In this document: positions 47,726 to 60,456 of the stretch, in pieces
Layout of the letters: every line of letters starts with the position of its first letter
Position numbering within the stretch: position 1 is the stretch's first letter
From: Lactifluus volemus
Lineage: Eukaryota; Basidiomycota; Agaricomycetes; Russulales; Russulaceae
Direction: 5' to 3'
Assembly: GCA_022376515.1 (NCBI GenBank)
Contig: WTXI01000016.1
Span: 310,001-374,000, forward strand
Length of the DNA stretch: 64,000 nt
Translations under genes and position numbers: made by a program
Notes under the pieces: generated by a model
Database searches by the model: none
Seen by the model: only the letters and a program-made list of their open reading frames with translations
Told to the model about the DNA's origin: nothing

Positions 47726-50700
47726 ATGTCTGTAATGCTCACAAAGTTCGAATCTAAAAGCAACCGCGTAAAAGGTGCGTTCATTGCATACAAACTTTCT
47801 AAATTTTGTTCATTCGCCTCTAGGACTTGCTTTTCATCCGACGCAGCCGTTGCTTGCCGCCTCACTGCATAATGGCAGTGTGCAGCTCTGGAACTACCGC
47901 ATGGGTGTTTTGGTAGACCGGTTTGAAGAACATGAAGGTAGTTTTCTCCTCTTATATGCTTGGCGTCGGATGCTCACACGTATGAAGGTCCGGTTCGCGC
48001 GGTCGCCATTCACCCCAGTAGACCACTGCTAGTTACCGGAGGTGACGACTATAAGATCAAGGTCTGGGGTGAGTCAATTCTCCTGACACACGGACTTTCC
48101 TCCATGTTGACCGTTTCTAGACCTTAGACCGCAAAATAGAAAGTGCCTTTTCACACTACATGGACATCTGGACTACGTCCGCACTGTCCAGTTCCACCAT
48201 GAGATGCCTTGGATCGTGTGTATCACAACTCCCTTCCCCAACTACAGCGAATTCACCTGGTCTTCCTAGATCTCCGCCTCAGATGACCAGACGATTCGTG
48301 TATGGAACAGCACGTCCCGGAACTGCATAGCTATTCTCACAGGGCACTCCCACTATGTGATGTCAGCCCTCTTCCACCCCAAGGATGACTCGTTGTATCC
48401 GCGTCCATGGACCAGACTGTCAGGGTATGGGACATATCTGGCCTGCGCAAGAATACACCCAATGCAGCTCCGGGTACATTTGACACCTTTGACAACTTCT
48501 CCACTGTCAAGTATGTCCTAGAAGGCCATGACCGTGGCGTCAATTACGCCGTCTTCCACCCAACACTTCCGCTCATCATTTCCGCTGCGGATGATAGACA
48601 AATCAAGCTGTGGAGAATGAGTGATCTCAAGGCATGGGAGGTCGACGCCTGCCGTGGTCATTTCAACAATGTCTCCAGCGCTGTCTTCCATCCTAAGCAC
48701 GAACTCATCGTATCATGCGGAGAAGATAAAACCGTTCGTGTCTGGGATTTGGCAAAACGTTCGGCTGTACAGACCTTCCGCCGGGAGCATGATCGCTTTT
48801 GGGTCTTGGCGTCTCATCCAGAGCTCAACCTTTTCGCAGCTGGTGCGTGTTGCTGCCGACCACGAGCGCTAGTTGACACTCACGCTATGACAAGGCCACG
48901 ATAATGGTCTCATCGTCTTCAAGTTGGAGCGCGAGCGCCCTGCTTTTACTCTTCACGGAGATGCCGTCTACTACGTCCGGGACAAATATGTCCGATCATA
49001 CGATATCAACACCGGTTCGGACATCGGACTTCTCAGCGTGCGGAAGTTTGGCAGCCCGTATGTCCCTCCTAGGACACTCAGCTACAACCCAGCGGAGCGC
49101 GCTGTGCTGTTGACCATCTCGTCTGACAATGGGATGTACGAGCTCACTAAGCTTCCCAAGGATGTTTCTGGAGAGTTGAAGGACTCGTCCCTTGATGGAA
49201 AACACGGCTCTGGAAAACAAAGTGCCGTATTTGTTGCCCGCAATAGGTTTGCTGTTCTCAACAAGGGCACACAGGTACGTTCAAAGCATGATCGAGGAGG
49301 TATCTGATTTCACGACCCTGGAGCAGCTTATCGAGGTCTGCGATCTGACCGGGGCTGTGGTCAAGAGCTTTAAACCACCCGTTCAGACGAATGAGATTTT
49401 CTACGGCGGAACTGCTAGCCTTATCCTCAGCTCCACAAGTTCGGTTGTACTCTATGACATTCAACAACAGAAGACCATTGCCGAGCTTAACACCCCTCCT
49501 GTGAAATACATCATTTGGAGTCAGGATGTCTCTCAAGTTGCTCTTCTAAGTAAACACAGTAAGTGCCCTGCCCTGTCCCTTCCAAGAACAGAACTTTGAC
49601 ATCCCATGCCTCAGCCATAACTATCGCCGACAAAACCTTCACTCAGAGTACGCTCATCCATGAGACCATTCGAATCAAGTCTGGCGCGTGGGATGACGCA
49701 GGAGTATTCGTTTACTCCACACTAAATCATGTTAAATACTGTCTTCCCCAGGGGTATGACTTCTATCTCCTTTCTGAGACATGTTATTCACCTTTGCCAT
49801 ACAGTGATCACGGGGTTATTTGTACCCTCGACAACCCGGTGTATTTGACTCGTGTCAAGGGCAAGACTGTGCACTGCTTGGATCGTTCTGCTCGGCCTCG
49901 TACCATCACCATTGATCCCACCGAATATCGATTCAAACTCGCGCTCATTCGTAATAATTATGATGAAGTCTTGTATCTCATTCGCACGTCGAATTTGCTG
50001 GGCCAGAGCATCATCGCTTATTTGCAGCAGAAGGGCTTCCCAGAGGTACGCACCACTAAAGTCTCCAGGATCATCCCCGCCAACCACCATAATAGATTGC
50101 ACTTCATTTCGTTGAAGATAAGAAAACCCGGTTTGACCTAGCTATCGAGTGCGGTAATCTTGACGTTGCCCACGAAACTGCCAAGGCAATCGACCGCCCC
50201 GAATGTTGGGATCGTCTGGCTCAACAAGCCCTGAAACAGGGTAACCATAAGGCACGTACTCTCTTCCTCCACCGCCTCGAGTTGATTTTTGAACACCTTA
50301 CTAGATTGTCGAGAAAGCTTACCAGCAGACCAAGAACTTTGATCGACTCTCATTCCTATACCTCGCGACCGGGAGTACTGATAAGCTGACCAAGATGCAA
50401 AAAATTGCAGAGGCTCGCGGCGACCCCATGTCTCGTTTCCACAATGCACTATATGCCGGCGACGTTCGTAGTCGTATTGCCGTACTGCGTGACGTTGGCC
50501 TCCGTACGTGCTTTCTGCGCTTATCGAAATCACAGATCATCAACACCTTAGCTTAGATCCTCTCGCATACTTGACAGCCAAGACGAATGGTCTCGAGGAT
50601 ATTGCCCTCGAAATCCTCGAGGGTGCTGGCTTGACTGAAGCGGATGTTGATGACGTTCCAGATTTTGGACGCGCAAATCTGAAGGCCCCATCAGTTGTTA

Positions 50701-52069
50701 CCCCCACTGCTGACCTTCTTTGGCCAACTGTTCCCGGTGGCGAAAGTTTCTTTGACCGTGCTCTCGCTAATGGGAACTTGGAGACTGGTGTTGAGCCTCA
50801 CGCCAATGGTGACGTCGGTGCCGCATCCGTGGCTCTTGATGACTGGGCAAAAGATGAGGAGCAAGACCTGGCAGCTGACGAAGACGGGTGGGATCTTGAT
50901 GCGGGCGGAGACGCTCGCACTGATGAAGGAGAAACTGAATACGTTGACGCTGAGGAGGCTGAGGACCTTGGGGCTGGCGCTGCCCCGGGTGTCGACGAAG
51001 TGGAAGTCTGGACGCGCAACTCGCCATTCGCCGGGGATCACGTCTCTGCCGGCTCTTTCGAGACAGCCATGCAGGTTGGTTTGATTGTTCAATGCATTGC
51101 GAGGAAATGACACACCTCTCCATAGCTGCTTAATCGCCAATTTGGAGTCGTCAACGTTGCTATCCTCAAACCGCTTTTCGTGTCGATTTTCCGGTCATCT
51201 CACACTTATTTGTTGCAATCGGCCTCGCTGCCCCCCTTACAACTGCATATTCGTCGCAACGCCGCGGAATCATCTTTCTCTCGAGCACTACCCGTTTCAG
51301 TGCATACCCTTTCTGCAGTTCGTGCGGAGTTATCGGAAGGTCTCCGCGCAGTATCCGGTGCGAAGCTTCCCGAGGCGCAAGCAATATTCCGCTCTGTCTT
51401 GCAATCGCTACTCTTTGTAACTGTTTCTTCGGATGAGGAGGCGAAGGAGGTAAGCGTCCTCCTTTTACCGCGATATAGTGGTTTGACATTCTTACGTGCT
51501 ATAGTGGCGTGATACAGTGACCATGGCTCGTGAGTATTTGCTTGGTGTATCAATCGAACTCGAGCGCCGCCGTGCTGCCCAAGAAGAGCCGGAAAACGTC
51601 AGCAGGGGTCTCGAACTCGCGGCCTACTTCAGTCATTGCCAACTCCAGCCTCTACATCTACAAATAGCCTTGCGCAGCGCCATTCTGGTCTTCACAAAAG
51701 CAGGAAACGCCGGGACTGCCGCAAAGTTTGCACGGAAGTTACTTGATCTCAATCCAGACCCAAAGATCGTCTCCATGGTGAGGTGATAGTTGCGTATGTG
51801 TAAGATGTGTTGCTAATCGCCAGTAGGCCCGACAACGCATTGCCGCTGGCGACCGTAATCCGCGAGATGCTGTAGAGATCTCTTATGATGAGTTTACTGA
51901 GTTTGAGATCTGTGCCGCAAGCTACACGCCTATCTACAAGGGCTCGACGAGCGTACGTTGCCCATATACCGACGCAGCATTCCTTCCCGAGTTTAAGGGA
52001 ACCCTCGACCCGTTAACATGCCTGACGGAGATAGGTGCCGTCGGTTCTGGTCTTCCAGCGCCACGATAG
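47726..52069 (+). CDS. cop1: Coatomer subunit alpha (alpha-COP)
   Basis: ATG at 47726 gives [17 protein letters not shown], the alpha-COP start. Seven WD40 repeats follow ([115 protein letters not shown]), then a second propeller ([40 protein letters not shown]), the alpha-solenoid ([20 protein letters not shown]) and the C-terminal epsilon-COP-binding domain to TAG at 52067-52069. About 14 exons, roughly 1,200 residues, the normal size. The protein is the COPI scaffold that also binds KKXX retrieval signals for Golgi-to-ER traffic. At 48389 the frame slips (HPKDD, then LVVSASMDQ needs one extra C). The intron 50252-50304 fits only as GC-AG (AAG|GCACGT..CTAG). Confidence 0.94.
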
Positions 52070-52232
52070 GATGGATGATATCCGCTACGCGTAAAACGTT
52101 CGAATGTGTTTCTCTCTATTATCCGACCTTCTCCACGTGATCTGGGTTTTGAATCACGAGATCGAGTCGCGTCTCCTTTTTCCGAGTCTCTTTTAAAGAT
52201 AGTCTACTTTGTCGCCTATTTTCGTAGCCTTC

Positions 52233-52941
52233 ATGTATCCAGACCCTCAATCACCTCCTCCCTCGTCTCCCGGTAAAGAATCTATCAACTCTGCGAGGAT
52301 TCATTCATCCCCTACCCCGAGATTTTCCAACCCTACTGCGTCGGGAAGCGCTCCTGACGGTAATATATCTCGGACACGCCCAATCGCTGCTATTTTGCGA
52401 GATGCCTCGAGCTCTTTCGATCGAAACTCTTGCATTGTTGTACCGTTCGATAATGAGGTTAGACGCGACACGGAGTTTTATCAAAGTCAGTCTGGGCGCA
52501 TACATGCGCATATACACGTTTGCGCTGCCTCCTTCATAGAAGCTAAAGTTAAAGTTATTTAGACCTAAAGAATAAGCAGCTGGAGATCATGGCTCTGATG
52601 AACAGCTGGGTATTTGCGCGCCTCATCATTGAGAACGAAAGGGCGGGAGAAGCACTGTCCCGCGAGATGGATGCTCTCGTAGAAGCAGAGAGAGAACAAG
52701 GCAGGTCCCTCTTGCCCTCTCTTCTCTCTTGTCTTCCGGGTACGCAGGCCTCATTCTGAGCCTTTTTAAAAATCTCCCCTCCCTCGCTTGGTTTTAGTTT
52801 TTGCATTGCCCATTCTTACTTCCACTGTGATGAATCAGTGCTGACTTTTTCCCTGCGTTAGAACGAATGCGTGTGCAGCTAGAGAATTGTGTGAGTAATA
52901 TTAGAGCTGCTCTCGCTGCTCTGAGTAGGGCAGTGATGTAA
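52233..52941 (+). CDS. Small coiled-coil protein, unknown function
   Basis: ATG at 52233 opens MYPDPQSPPPSSPGKES, a Ser/Pro-rich part with RIHSSPTPRFSNPTASGS. After an intron (GTCAGT..ATTTAG, about 52485-52560) comes a helical region LKNKQLEIMALMNSWVFARL IIENERAGEAL, then LSREMDALVEAEREQ and, after a last intron ending GCGTTAG (about 52860), ERMRVQLENCVSNIRAAL to TAA at 52939-52941. The last donor fits best as AAG|GCAGGT, a second GC-AG intron, because this keeps the heptad pattern. The helical part looks like a coiled coil for dimerisation. I do not recognise a family; small kinetochore or spindle-pole subunits have similar size and layout. Confidence 0.55.
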
Positions 52942-53089
52942 TTGTAATTTGTATTATTACCAAATAAGGTAATTAGATGAAGGGACGGAATAATGACGGG
53001 ACGGGACCTATCAACAAGTAGGCCAACACCATCTTATCTCCTAGGATACCCCTTCTCTCTACCCCGATCCCTGCCCCACTTCCGCCAAC

Positions 53090-56073
53090 ATGAGTGTTAA
53101 TAGCCAACAACACTGTTCCTTCGTCCTCCTGGCCGAGTTCGATATTGACCGCGGTGCCCAACTTACCTACCAGTTTCCACAACCGCTAGGGACAGATGAA
53201 GGGTACGTCTTGTCTTGTCCACCGATTCGAATCGAATAACATCTCACCCCGCTACTCCACCGTGTCAAGCCTCCTAGCCAACTTGATGTTGCCTGATGGC
53301 GCCGAGAAACACCTCGAAGATTGGACCATTTTCTTTCTGAACCAAACGCCTTTCAATATGATCGCACCAGTACTTGCCTTGGAATCACCGGACGGTGAGG
53401 GAAAGGAGAATAAGCCAGAGCTACTTTACGTACTCAACCTAGTCCGGACAAAACACGATAAGAGCGTTCGAAGGTGAGCGGCATTACGCGTACGTCGCTC
53501 ACCCAAATCATGGCGTTTTCAGAGGTGCGGTAGTGAAAGCCATGGCGATATGTACACCCCATCCCTTCATCCAGATATTCAAGGTGCGTATCCTGAACCC
53601 TCCAACTTGATTTGACCAATCGTCGACATATCTTTGGCTAGCCCGTACTCCTCCTGGCTCTTGACGACTATTTCTCTTCACCGTCACAAGACTGTTTGGC
53701 GCGATTGTTCGATGCCATCAACTCGATGAATCTCTCCGCCGCTCCGGTCTTGACGCGTTCAGAGAAGCTCATCATGCGTAATTCGGAACGCAAGGACGTC
53801 TTTATCGAAAAGTTCACTTCCCCACAGAATCCTTCATCATCTCAAAACCACGGAGGACGAGGCAATCATCAACAGACGAGCTCCACCGGATCAAATACCA
53901 GCTTTGATGAGGGCATCATAATGCGAACCAAGAACAGCACGGAGGGACGAGGCCGTGCCAGCTCAGATACGAGCGTTCAGACAAGATCTGCCTCTCATCA
54001 CAATGGCAGTCAGCACTCTCCATCCGAAAATTCGTTCTCCTTGGGAGGCAGCGCTGTCTGGGTAAACGACGACGGTGGGCTGCTGGACCATGTTTCTCCT
54101 CCTGGAGTCGCCTCCAGCCACGGAAGCCACGGAAGTCCCCCGGCTGCAAAGGGTGGAAGAGGATCGACAGACACCTCGTCGAATTCCTCCCATAGCCAAT
54201 ACGCGCGAGCGCCGCCGCCAAGCGCGGGTATATCAGACCTTCGTCTAGGAACGAAAGACACGCACTACTACCACACCACGATTGCGTACAAGGGTCACCA
54301 GTTACCGATCAAGATGCCTTTGTATACCTTTCCACAGGAAGTTGGTGACGTAAGTGGATTTTGTTCTCAACATTAGCACCGTTTTTATCCCTGACGCGGG
54401 CACCACAGTGTTCCCTCATTCAACTTATTCAAACGTTCTCAAACGCTACCATAACCGGACCCTTGCATCCCCATCTCCATTCTAACGGGAGCCTTACCCA
54501 CCCCATCATCTTGCTGTTCAACGCGTTGGTAACCGGCAAACGCATCATCTTCCTTGGACATAATCGACCTGCAGGTCAAGTGTCCAGTTACGTCTTATCG
54601 GCTTGCGCACTAGGATCTGGCTGTGGCATCATACTCCGGGGTTTCATCGAGCGGGCCTTCCCATATGCCAATCTCACAAATCGAGACGAATGGGAATCAG
54701 TGTAAGTGTTCAACACTGCCCCATTCTGATCCAGTCTAGACTAATTTAGCTTGGCTGGATGCCTTTCAGGCCAGCGTACATCGCGGGTGTGACCAATCCT
54801 ATTTTCGAGTCATCGGGATCCTGGGATCTTCTATGCGACGTTGGCGGCGGGCGCATAGTCGTGTCCAAGGACATCCATTCATCGCATCCTCCTTCTGGGG
54901 TGCAATTGGGACTGTCATCGACATTGACGCGTAATGGAACGCTCAAAACCGATAATTCGATTGGTAGTGAGGATGACCTTGGCCGTATTCCTGGGCGAGA
55001 AAAGGAGGCTTCAAAAAGCGACTTTACTGCCAAGGCTGACAGTGCCGATAATGTATTCATCGAAGATGTAAGTGCACAGGAAAAAGTAATAATGGAAGCT
55101 GGTGCCAGATAATGACCGTTTTCCCTACTAGATTATCGCGGCAATTAACTTCCACTTTGGCGAAACCCTAGTTCGGGCACGCTTCGTGGAGTACGTCTGG
55201 CGGTTTGTTCGATTGGCATCTCGATACGAGGAGGACACTATCGGAACAACGACGATTGGTTTCCCTGGAGCCTCGTTTAATGAAGGTCCTGGAGATAGTT
55301 CTCAGTTGGGCAGTGGGATTATCTTTCTTGATGACGCTGCTGGCTCTAGAGAATTGCAGGCAAATGCAAGCCGGATCGAGGGTTGGCGACGCACTACGAT
55401 GTATCGCATGTTCCAAGAGGTAATGCCCTCGGTATTGCTCCCGAATGCTAGTTCACACTAAATTGGGTTTGACCCACTCTTTCCCGTGTTTCAGGACTTC
55501 AAGCGGCATCTTGCAACCTGTGCGATCCGAGGATTCGATATCCATTATCAATTATGGCGACTGCGGAACGCAAAGCATATGCAAGATGCGGAGGTAGAAC
55601 TAATCATGCGGACCATGGTGGACTCTGTGCAGACGTATGATCAAGTGGTGGAGGTGCGTTACTGCGGACAATTTTGTCCCTCGACGACACCCTAAATTAT
55701 GAACCACAGCTTCTCTCCTTGACACCACCCCATAACGGTGGACTTCTTCCGCTCAGTTTCGGACTCTTTCATCAGCAGGAAGTCGTGCGCGACCTGACTG
55801 TTGATTTGTTCTCGCATATACGCATGTTTTCCGTGAGTTTCAGCCCCATGCGCTTTTTTGCCCTGCGTTCCATCCTAACGTTTGAAACGCGTGTTGCAGG
55901 TTGGCGTGCAATTTTTACAGGCTCTCAATCATTTCCAGCGTTATGCATACGTTCGGCAAGCTCACGCGCGAGAATCACGAGGCGTTGGCGTGAGAGATGC
56001 ATCAGGTCCCGGTCTTCTAGCACCTACCTTCTCTAGGACTCCGTCACATAGAGGTGAACCTAATCATAGTTGA
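53090..56073 (+). CDS. afi1: Afi1-type DENN/polarity protein (Arf3-docking)
   Basis: ATG at 53090 gives [20 protein letters not shown], then [13 protein letters not shown] and, after a 72 bp intron, [20 protein letters not shown] with FFLNQTPFN: the docking domain of Afi1 for Arf3. A disordered Ser/Gly/His-rich insert (about residues 180-300) precedes [66 protein letters not shown] and [12 protein letters not shown], the SPA/DENN core. Later exons carry [40 protein letters not shown] and [19 protein letters not shown] ends at 56071-56073. About ten exons, all phases consistent, no frame slip. In yeast Afi1 localises Arf3 to sites of polarised growth; DENN folds often act as Rab exchange factors. 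The length, about 800 residues, fits the family. Confidence 0.88.
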
Positions 56074-57946
56074 TAAGGCCGCAGGCCGCGTAATCATATA
56101 CTGCGTATTACACTGCGTTACACTTTTATCATTATGAAATATATTTCACGTGATCTGTCGACTGACCACACATGAACTAGGTCATGTCAAATATGAACTA
56201 CAGTAGTCATATAAGCTTACATTCAATAGAGTCATCCAGTCATCTAGCCCCCGACTTTGCGCCTTTGCTGCCCATCTGCATCGCCCGAATAAAGCGAAAG
56301 AAAATGGAGGTGAATTCCAGTTGAGCGCCCATAAGCCGCCAGATGAAGTAGCATGCAACCATCCAGACAACGAGGTGTCAGACCTGGAATGCAAGTTCTG
56401 AAGTAGTGAGACCCTAAGACCTCCTGGTGGCTATCCCTCGCCCATACAGCCCCTAGGGAAAATTCTACAGTGCCCGTCAGTGGGTATGATATACACCAAG
56501 TTAGAACTTTGAACGGAAGACCATTTGATCAAATGCACACTTCCCAAAAAAAACCCATGCGGTGCACAGAACAAAGGCCCCTAATATGCGGCCAGCGCAT
56601 TGGCAGGTGAAGAGTCTAGAGCTTGGGGCTACTAATAATAGTACGCAGTTTTCATGTGAAATAGCCTTCTCACTGGAGCGAGTGGACACATGGAGCGATG
56701 CTGTACCACCTGGACCACACCCAAGAGGAAAATTGCAGTCCTTGCTACTGAACCAGAGGTTGTAGAATAAGTGGTGGGGCCCTAAGAGCATGTGTTACGA
56801 TGGCAGTGCCTCTTGTTCCAGGAGAGGCGAGGCTAAATAGGGGCCAGATAAGGACACGTTGAGAAAAGGAGGCTTCAAAGGTGACTTCTGACTTCTAAGG
56901 CCATGGGACAGGTCCCCGATAGATGTGAGTACGCCTTTTCCTTGTAACCATACTTGAAACTATTGGCCCCAGTGCTCTGTCTAATGACGTGTACTGATAA
57001 GTGTAATCTAGGCAGTGACAGTGGCAGTGGCAGTGCGCCACCAAGTTTGCTTCGTAGATCCAGTATTCCGGAACTTGCCAATAAAATCCACACACGTCTC
57101 GCCACGCGACGAGTTGAGGTTTTCGGAGTGGAGGGGACGTGGCATCTCCCGGGCCCGGACCATGCATGCACGGATCCATATCGATCACATGTCACAAGGA
57201 CATAAGGCTATGGTGCCTGTGGCACGTGTCTCACTAGCATACTTAGTGGTCCAAAAGCGGGTCCAAAGCACAATGCGAAAAATATCGTCTTGCATTGTAA
57301 ACCACAAATGCATCGCCCAGCGGGTCATCGCGTGTGAAATGGGCCCTCGACGTCTCGCGCATGCTGTGTGTACATACGGACTGTGCACGTTTCGCGCGCT
57401 GGATGTAGCGCTGGCTGTTAACAGTGTACCGTACTGCTGTCCGGCGCGTGGCAACAGTATGGACAACTGATGGTTTATACGCGCCGGCTAGGTTTCTTGC
57501 AGGCAAGCCAAGTAGTAGAGGGGTGTGTGTGGTGTAGGCTGTTGTATGAGGCCTCTCTCGGATCTCAAGAGGAACAGTCCGTCACAGCTTAACGTCAGAG
57601 TGATACTACTAGCGGCTTGCTGCAGTCCAGACCGATCCTTTGCTTTGCTCGATGCCTGGGCTGTCATGACGCAGAGCCAAAATGTGGGTGTCAAACGCGG
57701 ATAAATAGATGGAAAGGAGAAAGAAAATACCGCATCACTCCAGGTGCGTGCGTCTCATACAGCCCGTTCCGTCGGGTTTGACCTACGTTACCGAGGTTTT
57801 GTGACGTCGATGGTGAACTGGTGAAGACACAGCAATTTCTGACTTGTCGTCATGAGTATTCGTAGTTACACCGGTTTGCCCATACGTACGGATACAGAGA
57901 GAAGAAATGGTATCATATGATAAGCTAGAACGTTTAATAATTATGC
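56074..57946. other. Intergenic stretch, no supported gene
   Basis: Open frames at 57015-57470 (plus) and the minus-strand overlaps are mutually antisense and have no domain. A short GGCAGT repeat (57012-57037) and palindromic CCCGGGCCCGG (57151-57161) are visible. Confidence 0.45.
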
Positions 57947-59968
57947 CTAAGCCATGGCTTCGACCTTCGGCTGGTCTTTCCCTAATGTAGAAGAAGGAGG
58001 AGGAACGGGTATCGAAACAGTCGTGTCTTGGAGACTCTGAGTCTTCTCGCGTGGGTGAAGGACTATCCATATAGCCACGCCCGTGGCTGTTAGTACAACA
58101 ATAATTGGGATGGTGATCGGAAGTATTAGTCCAGTGGGCAGGTCCGCAAACGCCATCCAAAAACCCTGGATGGCAAAAAGGAGCGATGCCCAAACGAACA
58201 AAGCATGCGGAATGCTGTGAACGATGGCAGTTGGCTGGAAACCGTAGCTTTTATTGCGGACATCCAGATACGCAGCCTTGATACGCGCGGAGATCAATTA
58301 CAAATATTTGCAAGGACATGTGTCAGTTACTCACCGCCGTGGCACTGTCGGTCCCAACAAGCTTTTGTTGTTCCTGCAGGAGGACGAACGCGATGCCAAG
58401 ACCCAGAACGCAGAGCAGCATTGACGATTTGGTCAGAATAAGAAAAGAAGAAATAGGCATCATCAGAAGATTGACACTGCAAATTTACAAAATGTCAGCT
58501 CGGTCTTCGTGGTTCGCGACCGTGGAAGGCTTCCTTACATCAAGAGTGCGAAAGTCTATTCGAACAGAATGGTAAGCAAGGGTATATCCAATTGCAGTGA
58601 ATGAGCTTACCCAGATTATTCTCTGCTTCAGGTCTTCAACAGTATTGGAAACGTGTTTACGCCAGGTTGACGTGTAAGCGAGCTCATCTACCCAAAGGGC
58701 CTCGAGGGCCTCTCTGCGCTCATTGGGAAGACAAAACAACGCCAAGGATATAGCCGACAAGATGAGGCTCCGCTTTCTCTCTGGCAGGTCCACGATAGAT
58801 TGGTTGGAGGACATCCGGCAATGAGCTTCGCCGAAATGCGTGAAGAAGCGGTGATTTGCTACGGCGGAAAAGGAAAGCATCGTAAGACACGTCCCAGGGG
58901 ATTGTACACTACTTACCGACTACAACCCACAATCGAGCGACGAAAGCTGTAACGTATGCGCTTGGGGCGTGCTCTGCGGAGAACCAGTTTACTCAGAGTG
59001 AACTTGAAAGGAGACCAATTGGGGGTAACGAACCTTTACTGCGCTGAAGGATATCAAGAAACATTTTACTCTGCTCGCCCGTGTACGGGAAAGTGGGGAC
59101 ATCGGATGTGAGAGAATCTGATAATGGTTGTCATTCTCCCTTGTGTGGAAATACGTACCATTTCCTGGCCTACCTGCACGAGCATGCAAAAGGAGATTCT
59201 CGAGCTCATTCAAAGCCGTCACAGAATACTGAGAAGCGGTGTCGGGGAACATCTCGACATGGGTCCAGTAGTTCTCCTGCAGAGCGTGTTCTACCCGAAA
59301 AACTTTAACCTACTGGATGAACTGAACGATGTATGAAACTTACGCAGGTGACCCATGGAGCAAGAATCAGGAAGTTTGATGGGATTGTATCAACATCATG
59401 CAACCAAAAAATCAAGCGATGTCCGTGGTCAGCCAAGTAATAGTAGCAGCTGCTCGTTTTCTGGTCGATTTCAATGAATATGTCCGACGTGGCCGGCAGT
59501 TGGACATGATTGTCAGTGGCAACAGCCCGAATGAGCATCAGCCAGTTGTCCACCAGATCAGAGACTCCGGGCTCAAGGACGTTCGCTTCGGTGACGACAG
59601 TGATTCCTCCCTGCTCCCGATTGAAAGCGTAGCGCTTTCCCTCTGGGTGAACCGACATCGTCCATCCTTGAGTCTGGTAGGATGGCCTTGTGTAAGATAT
59701 GAGTCCCAAACATCTCAACCAATAGTCGGAAACAGCTGGCGCACACTAATCCAAACGTGGTCCCCGAGGGAATGGTGGTCGAGGAGACTCTAACACTGAA
59801 TAACGAAATCACAAAAGCCCTATGAGGCCATTGACGGCGCGCAAGACCATCACTAGCTTACCGGATGTCACCTTGATATCTGGAATCTCTGATGTCCGCA
59901 GGGACGATCGGAATCAAGTTGGATTCTTTGAGATTATGAGGACCGGAAACAGGGTTTGGGGAAGACAT
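57947..59968 (-). CDS. WW-like domain protein with C-terminal membrane region
   Basis: ATG at 59968 (MSSPNPVSGPHNLKESN) begins a short Pro-rich exon. The next exons carry a WW-like module GWTMSVHPEGKRYAFNREQG, then a helical/acidic domain ELEPGV-like NVLEPGVSDLVDNWLMLIRA and IEIDQKTSSCYYYLADHGHR LIFWLHDVDT. A second part has FPDTASQYSVTALNELENLL, ERREALEALWVDELAYTSTW RKHVSNTVEDLKQRI, then four hydrophobic helices (LLMMPISSFLILTKSSMLLC; VLGLGIAFVLL; LFVWASLLFAIQGFWMAFAD; ITIPIIVVLTATGVAIWIVL) and a polar tail to TAA at 57947. I know this arrangement from multi-copy uncharacterised families in Agaricomycetes. The N-terminal exon joins (59745-59910) are not fully resolved. It is divergent from the tandem small genes. 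Confidence 0.65.
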
Positions 59969-60020
59969 GTAGAGGCTGGAAATTTGACCCTTGACACATT
60001 GACGATACCAGAACAGTGGC

Positions 60021-60030
60021 CTTTATATCG
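60021..60030 (-). promoter_or_regulatory. TATA-like element of the WW-like gene
   Basis: On the minus strand the sequence reads CGATATAAAG about 55 bp before the ATG at 59968. Confidence 0.45.
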
Positions 60031-60302
60031 TTGGGTTCCGTTAATATGGCGCCCTGTGCCCGTTAGCTGACAATGGCTGTGCGCCCGGTCATTTCGCAAC
60101 ATTGGCGGTGCCATTTCAATGAGCAGCGCCTTCTTGTGGACTTCCATTCAGTTGAGGCATAACGCTTCATTTCAGTTTTTCTTTCAAAAAAAAAAAAGCA
60201 ACAAGCAAACACAAAAATTTTCTCAGAGACGGTGTCTCATCGACTCACGGCGCGAGACTCGGAGCGGAGCGAGGATTTTATGACTCAGCGCAGGACCTCG
60301 GA

Positions 60303-60324
60303 CCCTGGGACGTACGTCCCTGGG
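60303..60324. repeat. Palindrome GGGACGTACGTCCC within CCCTGGG direct repeats
   Basis: Perfect 14 bp palindrome at 60307-60320 flanked by CCCTGGG at 60303 and 60318. It lies about 140 bp before the first small tandem gene, in the divergent promoter, and could be a dimeric regulator site. Confidence 0.5.
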
Positions 60325-60456
60325 ACAGCGGAGCTTTTCGCGTGGTGCCGATAAGCGCCAGAAATGGTCACAAACTCGGTTTAAGGCACGGACACACTCA
60401 TCTTATTTCCCCCCCAAAACCACACTTTCGGTGCTCAAGCTGTTCACCCACCGAGA

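Noticed and set aside
57015..57470. 151-codon plus-strand frame
   Set aside because: Fully overlapped by similar-length antisense frames, with no domain; typical of chance frames in GC-balanced DNA.
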